Shown: in pieces, positions 1-12,212 of the stretch
How positions within the stretch are numbered: position 1 is the stretch's first letter
Layout: every line of letters starts with the position of its first letter
Source: Ectocarpus siliculosus
Lineage: Eukaryota > Sar > Phaeophyceae > Ectocarpales > Ectocarpaceae
Direction of reading: 5' to 3'
Assembly (NCBI GenBank): GCA_000310025.1
Contig: FN648574.1
Location: forward strand, 132,694-144,905
Length of the DNA stretch: 12,212 nt
The notes under the pieces: generated by a model
Database searches by the model: none
What the model was told of the DNA's origin: nothing
Seen by the model: only the letters and a program-made list of their open reading frames with translations
Program-made: the position numbers and the translations under genes

Positions 1-210
1 AATAATTGTGGTCTGTTTCGAACAGTCAGTGCAGTGACTTGCGCGTGGACAACTGTCGGTGCAGTACGAAACCCTGCAACTATCCGTATCCCCTGTCGTA
101 GACGAGTGCGGTTCATTCCACTCTCCATCATCACGGGAAGGAACGGGAACGCTTCGCCGCACCTTCGGCGTTTTCGTTCAGCAAAAAATTCAGGGCTATA
201 CGTAGTGTTC

Positions 211-515
211 GATGGGATGGTAAATGTGATGGTAATGGGATGGTAGTGGGGTGGTAGTGGTATTATGGCAGAAGATTTTCGATCTCACCACGTTTACCAT
301 CCCACTACCATCCCATCGGATCCATCCTACCACCCCATCCCATCTAGAATTTCCCATGTCGCTCCCATCCCATCTACACTCCCATCCGAATGGCGTATCC
401 CATCCCAGCTACTCCCCATCCACATCCCATCCCAGCCACTCCCATCACAAAAGTATATCCTATCCCAGTCACTCCCACGACATGACACCCACATCCCATC
501 AAAACACCAGCCAGC
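211..515. repeat. Degenerate CCATC/GATGG repeat block with an inverted arrangement
   Basis: From 211 to about 258 the plus strand repeats GATGG (GATGGGATGGTA at 211-222). From about 294 to 515 it repeats CCATC (TACCATCCCATC at 306-317), so the outer parts can pair into an imperfect hairpin with a loop near 260-290. Inside the CCATC side, a 20-base unit like ATCCCATCCCAGCCACTCCC occurs at 397-416, 424-443 and 457-476. Confidence 0.8.
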
Positions 516-1167
516 CGCACATTTCCCACTACTGTACCCCCCGTGCGTACCTATTCTATAAAAAGAACGTACCCCCTGTTGCACGAGTTGGCACCTCCCC
601 CGCCGCCTCCTACTCGACCTGCTGCATCTGGCATGTCTAATATTGTATGTAGCTATGTGTACACACCGAGCACGCGGAGCCAACAGTAGTGTGAGTCTGC
701 ACGACGACATGCATTCTACAGCAACAGCTCCTCGGCGGGAGGGGTTGTCGTTCTTCAATTATTGTGTAGCTGTTGCTGCTAGATGCATCTCTCTGTGCTA
801 GTTGATTAGCGGGGAAGGCAACCAAGTAAGGCGTACCATATGAGAAATAGCAGCCCGTAGATATGTGCGTGTGTGTGTTTTTTTATTAGCATAACCGCGC
901 TAACCGGCTGACCCGGAGGGGGCAGCATGCGTGTGTTTGTGTGTTTGTTTCTGTTCTTTCCTTTTTTATTTGTGCGTAGCATCTCGAATGAAAAGGGTTA
1001 TGTTGCATAGACTATAGAGATCTATAAGCGAGCCTTACTGGCTGGCATGATTGTCAATCACTCACCCGCCTTTTTGTGCTGTATATAGCTGTCTGTGTCC
1101 TCGCGATGAACAGGAGAGAGAGGCGGCAAACCTTTTGATAAAAACTATCACCATGCGAAAATTTGAG

Positions 1168-1336
1168 ATGTTACCATCCCATCCCAGCAACAAGGATTGG
1201 CCCATACCATCCCATCCCATCAGCGTGAAGCGCAATCCCTTTCCCATCGGAGAAATTAAGCCCATCCCATCAAAGCTGATGGTAAGCGCAAAAAAAATCC
1301 GCCTGCGGCGGGCTTTTCTTACCATTCCCATCCCAC
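1168..1336. repeat. Second degenerate CCATC repeat block
   Basis: TACCATCCCATCCCA-like units recur, for example near 1172, 1207 and 1262, and resume at about 1321-1335, all with CCATC on the plus strand as in the first block. A GC-rich hairpin sits within it. The intervening sequence does not repeat the first block. Confidence 0.75.
1279..1325. repeat. Inverted repeat with GC-rich inner stem
   Basis: ATGGTAAG (1279-1286) is the exact reverse complement of CTTACCAT (1318-1325). Between them an A run faces a T run, and CCGCC (1299-1303) pairs with GGCGG (1307-1311) over a TGC loop. It looks like a rho-independent terminator, but in this nuclear setting a small foldback or transposon footprint is more plausible. 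Confidence 0.7.
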
Positions 1337-1954
1337 GGGGCGTCGCCACGTTTAGCCCTGAAAAAATAGAAGTATTTCCTTATTATTTTTCTGACGGACA
1401 CCGCCACTCTAAAACATTTTTAACCAATCTGGAATCTAAGACAGCACACGGGATACCAACAGAGACACGATGTGCTGCTTCCACGCGAAGCGACAGAACA
1501 AAACAAAACCCTCATGCACAAACACGAAAGAACAGCGGACCGGCAATCCACACACGAAAACGCCACAAGCGTCCGGATGGCAAAACGCGCTGTCGTGCAC
1601 GATGAATAATCCCACTTGCCTCTACGAACACCCACCAATAACTCAAGCACAAGTAAATATTCGAGACGAGGCACAATCGACAGACAGGGTGCAAACAAAA
1701 CGCAGGTGGAACTGGCTAGTCACCTCGATGGTACAGAGTGCACCTTTAAACACAACATCGTACACTAGGTTCATGTACACAGCTTGACTCCCATTTGCTC
1801 CCAGTCAGGCATTTTTCGTGTCACGGCTCGCTCGCTTCCATTTCTAGCCATCTATTGCCACCAACCGCACCGCGTCCAAACTCCATCCAAACTTTGACAG
1901 GAAATACACAAAACAATCATAGAGAGACCACTTCCATCAATCTAGTATCCCCGT

Positions 1955-6208
<4,254 letters not shown>

Positions 6209-6313
6209 GTTTTCTGCTGTTGGTCTCGCGATTTACTGGCGGTGTGTTTGGTGTTGCAGTGATTCCAATTGTTGTGGGCAGAGGGGGCGCAAGAGGTCCT
6301 GCATGAGATTTAC

Positions 6314-6321
6314 TTCTAGAA
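6314..6321. promoter_or_regulatory. Heat-shock element core TTCTAGAA
   Basis: A perfect nTTCnnGAAn pair about 106-113 bp upstream of the HSP70 start codon. A further GAA lies at 6328-6330 but out of exact 5-bp register, so a full three-unit HSE is not shown. Confidence 0.55.
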
Positions 6322-6366
6322 AAAAGCGAACATGCCTCCGCCAGTAACACGGGGATTGGGATAGTG

Positions 6367-6409
6367 TTCTCGAGCAGGAGAATTTCCAGAACAAATTATG
6401 GTTCTAGAT
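6367..6409. promoter_or_regulatory. Cluster of HSE-like palindromes
   Basis: Within 43 bp there are TTCTCGAG (6367-6374), the perfect pair TTCCAGAA (6384-6391) and TTCTAGAT (6402-6409). One of the three is a perfect TTC-nn-GAA and two have one mismatch. The cluster lies about 160-200 bp upstream of the HSP70 start, where heat-shock factor sites are expected. Confidence 0.5.
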
Positions 6410-6692
6410 GGTTTAGTTCAAACACCTACCTACTTCAGCCATGTGCGGATCCCCTTGGCGAGGAGTTGGAGTTGAGGAGCAGGGTTTGCGACGCAGAGTC
6501 ATAGTGCAGCAGTGCGGCCACGCGGCGGGTACGGTGTTGCCCCACTCCGTTCCCGCCTACCTCAGTGCACTCCCCGCCGTCACTATCGCCCTCTCTTATT
6601 ATTCTCTCTCACGTGCAACCCTCTGGAATCCTCTGTGCGTGTGAAGAAAAGCCTCTGCTTCTCTCAAGAGTTGCGAATCGTTGCCAAGCACA

Positions 6693-6699
6693 TCATTTC
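6693..6699 (+). promoter_or_regulatory. Possible initiator for TFIIE beta
   Basis: TCATTTC fits the TCAYTYY initiator described for oomycetes and lies 34 bp upstream of the TFIIE beta ATG. A short match with no transcript evidence. Confidence 0.25.
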
Positions 6700-6732
6700 A
6701 CACCCTGCTGCCGAGGCAACCTCTCAGCGGCG

Positions 6733-6802
6733 ATGGCTGGAGGGAGGGACTATGGCTTCGATTTCATGAAGAGCAGCCATCACGAGCAACGATTGCCAGG
6801 CG
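6733..6802 (+). CDS. GTF2E2: TFIIE beta exon 1
   Basis: Codons 1-23 plus one base, beginning MAGGRDYGFDFMKSS. The donor is a perfect GTAAGT at 6803. The frame is open further upstream but has no earlier ATG. The single overhanging G joins in phase with GA at the start of exon 2 to make Gly. Confidence 0.7.
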
Positions 6803-7914
6803 GTAAGTGGAATTGCCCGTGGCGTTCATTTTGACTAGAGGCCATCTTGGTTGCACTGACCTGCTGCTCGGCCTGCCGCGTACCGCAACACACGTTTACG
6901 CCGCGCGTATGTATGCGAACACCAAAGCGGAGACATCACAGGCCGCCGACAATCGGCTGAGCATTATCTTCAGGCGCAAGCGTGCTACTGGATTTATATA
7001 TATACACGTGCTTCCAAAGATTTTGGCCCCACATTGAAGGTCGCGAAGGGTTGAAGGGTAATTTTTGTGTGTATGATATGAAGATGACATCACCCGCGGA
7101 ACCCTCTGCCCGTTGTCACCCTTGGTGTCGAAGCCCTTCGTTGTATCGTTCGTGTCGTGTCGCAAAATCTGCGTCCCGTCTCGCCTTTGCGCACTGCTGG
7201 GGCTCTCGGTGCGTCCGTTTCCCACCATATGCGTAGCACATATTGTAGAACTACTTGGCCGTCCAATGCATACTTGATGGCAGAAAATGGTCATCTCGTC
7301 AGCGCATGACGCAAGATACCACCCCCGGACTGAATTGGGAAAGAGGAGGGGAGGAGATGCCTGCCACGAAATTGGCGCGGAAACAATAAAACGAACATTT
7401 GTATTTGAAAATATATGAAATACAGCAAAAAAAAATCTCACGGGAAACTTCCGAGGTGATGTGTAGAATCCGCCTTGATGTGCCGTTGTCGGCTGGGAAA
7501 TCTCAAAGATTACACCTTTACTTGCTATTGTTTTCTGAGATGTGGTCCTTGCTGAATATTTCACTTGCGTACAATATAGGGTGGCCTGTATCGGCCGAGA
7601 CTGGCTAATTTGCATGTTGAGAAGTAGGCGAGAGGAAGTACTGGTAGAGGTCGGACTAGACTAGAGGTTCCGAACGGTTTTGATATGAAGGCAACACAAC
7701 AACAGCAGCCGCAGCAATACCCACGACCGACACATTTTGCGCGTTCCCAAGTTCAACCACATTTTTTTATACTTGACCGTTTCTGTCGTCGTTTCTGTTA
7801 CGTTGAACGCTAAACAATCAGGAGGCTCGTCTTCATCATCGACGCCCTGGCTCGGGGGCAGCGGAGCGGTGGGCGCGGCGGGCGCCTTTGCCCATACCAA
7901 GGAACCGGTGCGTG

Positions 7915-7996
<82 letters not shown>

Positions 7997-10900
7997 TGTG
8001 AATGTGATGGTGAGAGCGTGTTCTCGCATACTGTACGAGCAAAGACTGCGCCTCGGTTGTCATACACGGTCATTGTACGAACATATCACTCGGTGTGTTG
8101 CCCCACCACCAAAGGGTGTGAGCTGCCCCCATGTTGACGTGGGTACGAGCTAGAGGGGAGAAACAGGAGGGCACGAAGGTTGTCTTGCGGCAGTATTGAA
8201 AGCAGCGTTCTTGACGTCGGGCAAGGTTGAAAACCTGCGGTCCGCCTCGACCGTCTTTTTTAGTAGCTGGTACCCTAGACGCCCGGTTTAAGTGCAATGC
8301 GAGGGACCTTCCGCATGGAAGCCGTCTGGGCTCCTCTCCCTCCCCGGGCCCGACTATCTATCCGACGTGCTTTTTCGGAATCTAAACCGCTTGTCCCACT
8401 GCCTTTACAAGGTTAAGAATGCGCTGCACGCGTTCTGCTCTAATTTATTTGGAAAGCCGGCCGCACTGCCGCCAAAGTTTAGTTTCCGAATGCGCTGCGC
8501 GTTAATTTGTGCTAATCATATGGCAACCCGGAAATGATTATAGTTTTTCCTTCTGGAGTTTGCAGAGACAGGTAGCCCTCATCGCTGAGGTAGGAAACCT
8601 CGGGGGTGGCCCTTGCACGTCCCCCTGGAGACAATGAAGAAACCTCTTGCCCCCCCCACTCCAAACTTGAAACCGATCGGAATGGCGCTGTAGCTCTCCT
8701 TCATGTTGTTACCGAATAAAGACATCCTCTGGGAGTAGCCCTGTTCCCCGACACCGATCCTTCCATTTTCTTTTCGTCGCAGGAGAAGAAGTCGGACGCT
8801 GAGCTGCAGGCGGATGTGGTGGATTTCCTCAAGAGGCGTTTGCAGCTGGGGAAAGGGCCGGTAAGGGGGCCTGGCTTGTTTACCATCACCCTAAGAGATG
8901 TTCTTATCGCAGTTTTCGTGTCACTGGATGAGGCCTGTCCAGTCGCAACTGCTCGACTTTCTTTCATCGTATAGGTACCACTCTCACGGAGGTCTCGCCA
9001 GCCGTCTCCGTAACCCCCCAAACGCAAACCTTTTACATGTTGTGAAGGCTACCATCACGGAGATCTCCGACGGGACCGACGTGGATCTCCGAAAAGGCCG
9101 CGACGAACATGTGCTCGAGATGCTCGTGGCTAATCCCAAGGTACACTTGCTGTGCGGTATGCTGTTTGCCCTCCGTTGATGTGAGGTTCCTTCCATCGCA
9201 TTGTCTGTAGATCGGTGTGTACCATCACTCGTTTTTGCTAATTCGCCCCTTCTGGCTGCGGCGCAGCTGCTTCATATGTAGCCGGGGCGATTCAAGGCGG
9301 TAGTGTTGTGAGGGACCGGGGGTTGTTCCGTCACCTCGGTTTAGTACCTCTTATTATTTTGCTGCCATCTCAAGCTAGTGGGGTATTGATGCCCCAGGTA
9401 GCGGCGATGAAGGACGGCGAACCCAACCGGTACATGACCCCTGCCTGAAGTGTTTTAGCGTCTTTGCAAATGGAGATTGTAGACCACCGCACCCCTAACA
9501 CTAAGCTCAGACTCAAAGTTGCAATATATGTACCTGTTTCAGGCGAAGACGTTTCAACGGCGGCAAGCCTAACTCCCCGATTCGTTGGCCTTGTAACCGG
9601 CACTGCTGGTTCCCCGGACGTGGTTGTGTGAAGAGAGTGACTGACGATCTCCAACCCTCGCTGCAACGTTGGACGTTTTTCAGGTGGAGGCGTTACACGA
9701 CGAAGACCCCCTGCAGGAAACAGCCTTCACCTACATGGCCAAGTACGCGGTCACGAACAAGAGCGAACTGCTCCAGTTGGTGCGTACCACCTTTTTTTTT
9801 CCTTCGCGCTAACCACGTTAGTACCGCATGGGACATAAGACAACACCCTCTCCCCCCCCCGGTGGTGTCTAACATGATGGCCTCTGAGAAAATTACCACC
9901 TGGTGTGTTGTTGTATTGCGGTCGTATGGGTCTGGGAGTGTTTGTATCTTGTGGACTCGTGTTGACCCGTAAAAATATCCACCACCATGTGGGAGGGCGT
10001 TATCTTGCGTGTCATACGGTAGCAGCATGTGCGCCGCCGCATGAATGGCTTCAGGTGTTAGCGTGCAAACCTCTTTTCGGTTCCAGCTAGGAGCTGAAAT
10101 AATCTCGGAAGCCTCTTAGGGTAGGCAGTACGTGCAAATATCGTCGTGGCGTTGTTTTCAAGAAAAAAAAAATGTTGTACGTTGGGTTTCGTTGTCGAAG
10201 CGGCTTGTTTCAAGAGGGGGTGGGGGCGACGGGGAGAGACGGAGTCGCCGGCCGCGCTAACTCACGCGCAGCATGCATCCAATCCGCCGAAGACTGGCTA
10301 CAAGCAGGACGTATGCTTCAGCCTGTTGCAAAAGAAGGTCGATGTTATAGATATGGTCTTTTTTTTTCTCGATAGTCGAACTTCGTTGTTAATAACGGGT
10401 GGGCGAAAGGTGTTGGGAAACATGAGTCGCTCCTCCCCGCCCTGCTTGATGTTTGTTTCACACCTCGCTGCAAGGTAAAGCTCGGGAATATCCTACAGAA
10501 TCGACCTTTTCTGGGCTTCAGGTTCGGGCGCTCACACCAAAATCCCTCCGTTTTTTGTTCGGTTGGTGCTGTGTAGATCAACAGGTGCAAGGGGGGTATC
10601 TGTTGGGAAGAGCTCAAGGACACATACAGCTCGGTGGAGGGGGATATGAAGGCCATGCAGGAGGCTGGCAAGGTCATCGCGGTCGTCAACAAGGAGACTC
10701 ACAAGTAAGGGAGAAAACTTGTTGCGTTGCTTGTGTAGATGTGTAAGCTTGATGTTTCTACTCGAAGTTTTTTGGCGTGCGTGATTTCTCTTGTGCGTGT
10801 GTATTTTTTCGCCTTTTCGTGAAGCTTTGACCGTGCTACCCGGGTGACCAATAAGCATTCGTTGATGTGTTTGTTGACCAAGAATGCCAAGAACTTCTCA

Positions 10901-12117
10901 TGCTTGGGCCCATCGTACTGTAAAATGGTTCTTTGTCGTTGTTCAGTCTGTCTTGATGCCACCGGGGGTCACGCCCCCCCTTTTTGGCACAGCAAACGCA
11001 AGGAAACTGAGCACTCATCTTTGTGAAACATAGCCTAGGCCGGTGAAAACCCAGCATATCGCTCCGTCCCGTCATCGTAGGAATGCGAGGTCAATGGTCT
11101 AACGACTACGGCTAATGAGCATACCCCCCCCCCCTCGAAAACCGCAAGAATGAACTTGTACCCGCGAGGGGATGTCTTCCTCACCGAGCTCCCCGGATCG
11201 ATTCGGATAAAGCCCGGGTCGGAGGTAGCCTTGACGGCAGAGGACATGAACCAGCACATCCGGAGGGGGGAGGCGGTGCGCATCTCGGGGCAGTGGTTCC
11301 GAGTGTCATCCGAGGTGTGTCTTGCGTTCTGGGCACGATTACGTAATTCCGGTAAAACCGCCTGCACTATCTGTAAAAAAAAGTGTTAAGCACAACATAT
11401 ATGTTCGATGCCATGATGATGGAAAAAAAAAATGACTTTCGGACGCTAACTGTACACCCATGATGCCCCTGCCACTTCCTTCGCATTTACATCGACTTTG
11501 GAAACGGCTGTTGTTGTTGTTGTTGTTTTTGTTATCTTACATTGACAACCGTTCCGGTCTCTGCTCAACACTCTCTGGAACCCAACTGACGTGGCCGCTT
11601 TCCTTCGACGAATGTTTTGTCTGAAATTGTCGGGAAATACTTGGCGGGAAAAACGGCGGCACAACTCCCGGGACTGCTGTTTTCTCGTGGGGTCAGACTG
11701 TGGGCAACCAAACCCTGCGCTCCGCGGCGCCCTTAACTGTGACCATGAACGCAGACCTTTCCGTCCGGTGAGAGACAAGATGGATGTGCTCCTCTTAATG
11801 AAGGTTGGCACAATTATTTTTTTCTTTTTCTGTTTTACCGTATTATGTATGGTGTCTGGGCACGACTTCGTGCGTGGTGCGCGAGGTGTCTGTCATCAAC
11901 ACTGCCTATTCATGACAATCGGAGCCAAATTGCAGCCGGCCGAGTCAACACTCGACCGCCCTCGCTGCCACGCCCACTCCAAAGAAAAACGGACGTCTTT
12001 GCGGAGGACATGGGCGCACCGGTAGACGACGAGGGATCAGCGACCATCGGCCGGGTGCAGCAACAGTGGTCTGCCAAGGGCAAGGTTGAACCGCAGCACC
12101 CACTCCCTCTAAATGGC
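6733..12117 (+). CDS. GTF2E2: Transcription initiation factor IIE subunit beta, nine exons, 3' end beyond the window
   Basis: TFIIE beta partners TFIIE alpha in the RNA polymerase II pre-initiation complex, helping recruit TFIIH and hold promoter DNA. Joining 6733-6802, 7822-7907, 8783-8860, 9048-9140, 9684-9779, 10577-10704, 11149-11314, 11697-11767 and 11985-12117 gives 307 uninterrupted codons. Every intron is GT-AG and every phase agrees (1,0,0,0,0,2,0,2). Residues 1-52 are a Gly/Ser/Ala-rich leader. Residues about 58-140 form a first winged helix (VVDFLKRR, ATITEI, LEMLVANPKVEAL, FTYMAKYAV). Residues about 142-193 form a second (INRCKGGICWEELKDTYSSV, MKAMQEAGKVIAVVNKE, NLYPRGD). Order and spacing match plant and animal TFIIE beta. 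After that the tail does not follow the usual C-terminal pattern. The start is the first ATG in this frame, in GCGATGG. No stop is reached; a GTAAGT donor at 12118 points to at least one more exon. The two winged helices are firm; exons 1, 2, 8 and 9 are less so. Confidence 0.87.
6803..7821 (+). other. TFIIE beta intron 1 (1019 bp)
   Basis: GTAAGT...CAG phase-1 intron. It contains TATATATATA at 6995-7004 running into CACGTG at 7005-7010. On the minus strand there is an uninterrupted 239-codon ORF from ATG at 7615 to 6896. I recognise no domain in that ORF. Confidence 0.7.
7822..7907 (+). CDS. GTF2E2: TFIIE beta exon 2
   Basis: Codons 24-52, low complexity: a Ser run, then Gly/Ala, ending AHTKEP. 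The acceptor is AATCAG; the donor GTGCGT is followed after a few bases by a long TC repeat. Its place as a flexible leader ahead of the first winged helix fits the family. Support comes from splice sites and phase, not conservation. Confidence 0.68.
7917..8000 (+). repeat. Compound microsatellite (TC)31(TG)11
   Basis: An uninterrupted run of about 31 TC units (7917-7978) followed directly by 11 TG units (7979-8000). It begins nine bases after the 3' edge of TFIIE beta exon 2, inside intron 2. On the transcript it is a 62-base pyrimidine run next to the splice donor. Read in other frames it yields spurious Arg-Glu or Ser-Leu repeat ORFs. Confidence 0.97.
8417..8498 (+). repeat. Short direct repeat GAATGCGCTGC in TFIIE beta intron 2
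   Basis: GAATGCGCTGC occurs at 8417-8427 and again at 8488-8498. Both copies are followed by related sequence ending CTAAT, giving two diverged copies of about 30 bp spaced 71 bp apart. Probably an old local duplication. Confidence 0.6.
8783..8860 (+). CDS. GTF2E2: TFIIE beta exon 3
   Basis: Codons 53-78, EKKSDAELQADVVDFLKRR and a short basic/Gly end. This is the first helix of winged helix 1, comparable to the V-x-x-hydrophobic-x-x-R helix in other TFIIE beta proteins. The acceptor is TCGCAG after a pyrimidine tract; the donor is GTAAGG. Confidence 0.82.
9048..9140 (+). CDS. GTF2E2: TFIIE beta exon 4
   Basis: Codons 79-109, from ATITEISDGTDVDLRKG to LEMLVANPK, matching the family pattern of T-x-x-EI, a short turn, then a helix ending L-x-NPK. 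The acceptor GTGAAG is poor in pyrimidines but keeps the frame. The donor after AAG is GTACAC, the weakest of this gene. The next exon continues with VEAL exactly where NPK is normally followed by the wing. Confidence 0.82.
9684..9779 (+). CDS. GTF2E2: TFIIE beta exon 5
   Basis: Codons 110-141: wing of winged helix 1 with a short acidic insertion (HDEDPLQE), FTYMAKYAV, and the start of winged helix 2 (TNKSELLQL). The acceptor is TTTTTCAG and the donor GTGCGT. The K-x-x-LL-x-LI motif that opens the second winged helix is split at L/I by the intron. Confidence 0.88.
9780..10576 (+). other. TFIIE beta intron 5 (797 bp)
   Basis: GTGCGT...TAG phase-0 intron. It has homopolymer tracts (T run at 9790-9798, C run at 9852-9860, A run at 10162-10171) but no recognisable gene, RNA or mobile element. 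Confidence 0.7.
10577..10704 (+). CDS. GTF2E2: TFIIE beta exon 6
   Basis: Codons 142-183 plus two bases. This is the core of winged helix 2: INRCKGGICWEELKDTYSSV followed by MKAMQEAGKVIAVVNKE. It parallels the family pattern G-I-x-x-x-DLKDAYPNV...LQALKAAGDI. The acceptor is GTGTAG; the donor GTAAGG leaves AA, completed to Lys by exon 7. Confidence 0.92.
11149..11314 (+). CDS. GTF2E2: TFIIE beta exon 7
   Basis: The last base of codon 184, then codons 185-239. It begins MNLYPRGD, equivalent to the conserved V-L-Y-P-N-D after the second wing, and continues as an extension ending EAVRISGQWFRVSSE. The pyrimidine tract is a run of 11 C (11124-11134). The acceptor is GCAAG and the donor GTGTGT. Confidence 0.85.
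11505..11522 (+). repeat. Short GTT microsatellite in TFIIE beta intron 7
   Basis: A run of about six TTG/GTT units followed by a T tract, inside the intron between exons 7 and 8. No function is suggested. Confidence 0.7.
11697..11767 (+). CDS. GTF2E2: TFIIE beta exon 8 (tentative)
   Basis: Codons 240-262 plus two bases, TVGNQTLRSAAPLTVTMNA in part. Chosen because GGGTCAG is a good acceptor in the right phase, the frame is open, and the donor GTGAGA leaves CG, which joins in phase with exon 9. There is no conserved motif to anchor it. Confidence 0.55.
11985..12117 (+). CDS. GTF2E2: TFIIE beta exon 9 (tentative)
   Basis: Completes codon 263 and gives codons 264-307: KTDVFAEDMGAPVDDEGS, IGRVQQQWSAKG, ending HPLPLNG. 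The acceptor is CCAAAG; the donor is a perfect GTAAGT at 12118. The frame also stays open past the donor to the window edge, so read-through cannot be excluded from sequence alone. Confidence 0.58.
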
Positions 12118-12212
12118 GTAAGTGGAGGACCGCTGGACCCCTTGCAGTCGTACAGTAGCGAAACATTTTTTTTGCCGGAGAGAAAATGCCGTTTTTTTTG
12201 TGGTGGTGGTGG

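Larger units (their letters stand above)
1..1954. other. Intergenic region without a supported gene, downstream of HSP70
   Basis: No open frame here resembles a known protein. The longer frames run through CCATC repeats or lack conserved motifs. The part nearest 1955 must contain the HSP70 3' UTR. The rest holds two CCATC repeat blocks, hairpins and a TATAAAAA at 557-564 with no gene behind it. Confidence 0.6.
6209..6732. promoter_or_regulatory. Shared head-to-head promoter region of HSP70 and TFIIE beta
   Basis: This 524-bp stretch separates the two start codons and must hold both 5' UTRs and promoters. The HSP70-proximal half has HSE-like palindromes (TTCTAGAA, TTCTCGAG, TTCCAGAA, TTCTAGAT). 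A CCAAT pentamer lies on the minus strand (plus-strand ATTGG at 6355-6359). The TFIIE-proximal half has a CACGTG at 6610-6615, CT-rich stretches and TCATTTC at 6693-6699. I see no TATAAA box on either strand. Divergent promoter function is inferred from gene orientation. Confidence 0.75.

Noticed and set aside
211-515. CRISPR-like array
   Set aside because: Units are degenerate, spacing is irregular, spacers are themselves CCATC-rich, and the setting is eukaryotic.
554-564. TATA box (TATAAAAA) as a promoter
   Set aside because: No plausible coding region follows on the plus strand; a match of this size is expected by chance in AT-rich spacer.
251-758. Overlapping ORFs rich in His/Pro/Ser (plus) or Trp/Asp/Gly (minus)
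   Set aside because: Their composition is just the translation of the CCATC repeat; no domain is present.
1062-1787. Several ORFs of 60-184 codons on both strands
   Set aside because: No recognisable motif, no GC-ending codon bias, and partly repeat-derived.
7661-8153. ORFs with long Arg-Glu or Ser-Leu runs on both strands
   Set aside because: They are translations of the TC/TG microsatellite. Only the 7822-7907 part of the plus-strand frame is kept, as TFIIE beta exon 2.
12118-12212. Continuing TFIIE beta frame to the window edge
   Set aside because: The frame stays open, but a perfect GTAAGT donor and the change to T-run and GGT-repeat sequence argue for intron.

Overview
This is a eukaryotic nuclear window with two divergently transcribed, intron-rich protein genes and no sign of a bacterial, viral or organellar origin. 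The coding exons are GC-rich with strong G/C third-position preference. Introns are 0.2-1.2 kb, with GTGCGT, GTGAGT or GTAAGT donors and CAG/TAG/AAG acceptors. Simple repeats are common. Intron density, donor style and protein flavour together suggest a photosynthetic stramenopile, most likely a brown alga. That placement is inference only, because no species marker is present.

Layout. Positions 1-1954 hold no gene I can support. They contain two blocks of degenerate CCATC-type repeats (about 211-515 and 1168-1336), an inverted-repeat hairpin in the first block and a strong GC hairpin in the second. Positions 1955-6208, minus strand, encode a complete cytosolic HSP70 in five exons (6208-5786, 4617-4306, 4008-3781, 3358-2642, 2254-1955). 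All four introns are phase 0 and the predicted protein is 659 residues. Positions 6209-6732 form a shared head-to-head promoter region with several heat-shock-element palindromes. Positions 6733-12117, plus strand, encode nine exons of the beta subunit of general transcription factor TFIIE. Every junction agrees in phase, giving 307 codons, and the gene runs off the right edge of the window.

The two genes do not form a pathway. One is the main cytosolic chaperone and the other is part of the RNA polymerase II pre-initiation complex. Their link is the 524 bp between their start codons, which may let heat-shock factor act on both.

I found no convincing undescribed system. The best leads are:
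- the cluster of TTCTAGAA palindromes in the shared promoter and in HSP70 intron 1;
- the EEID tail and an altered linker/SBD junction of this HSP70;
- an unusual C-terminal region of TFIIE beta;
- a 239-codon antisense ORF inside TFIIE beta intron 1;
- a long TC/TG repeat just after a splice donor;
- the CCATC repeat blocks.
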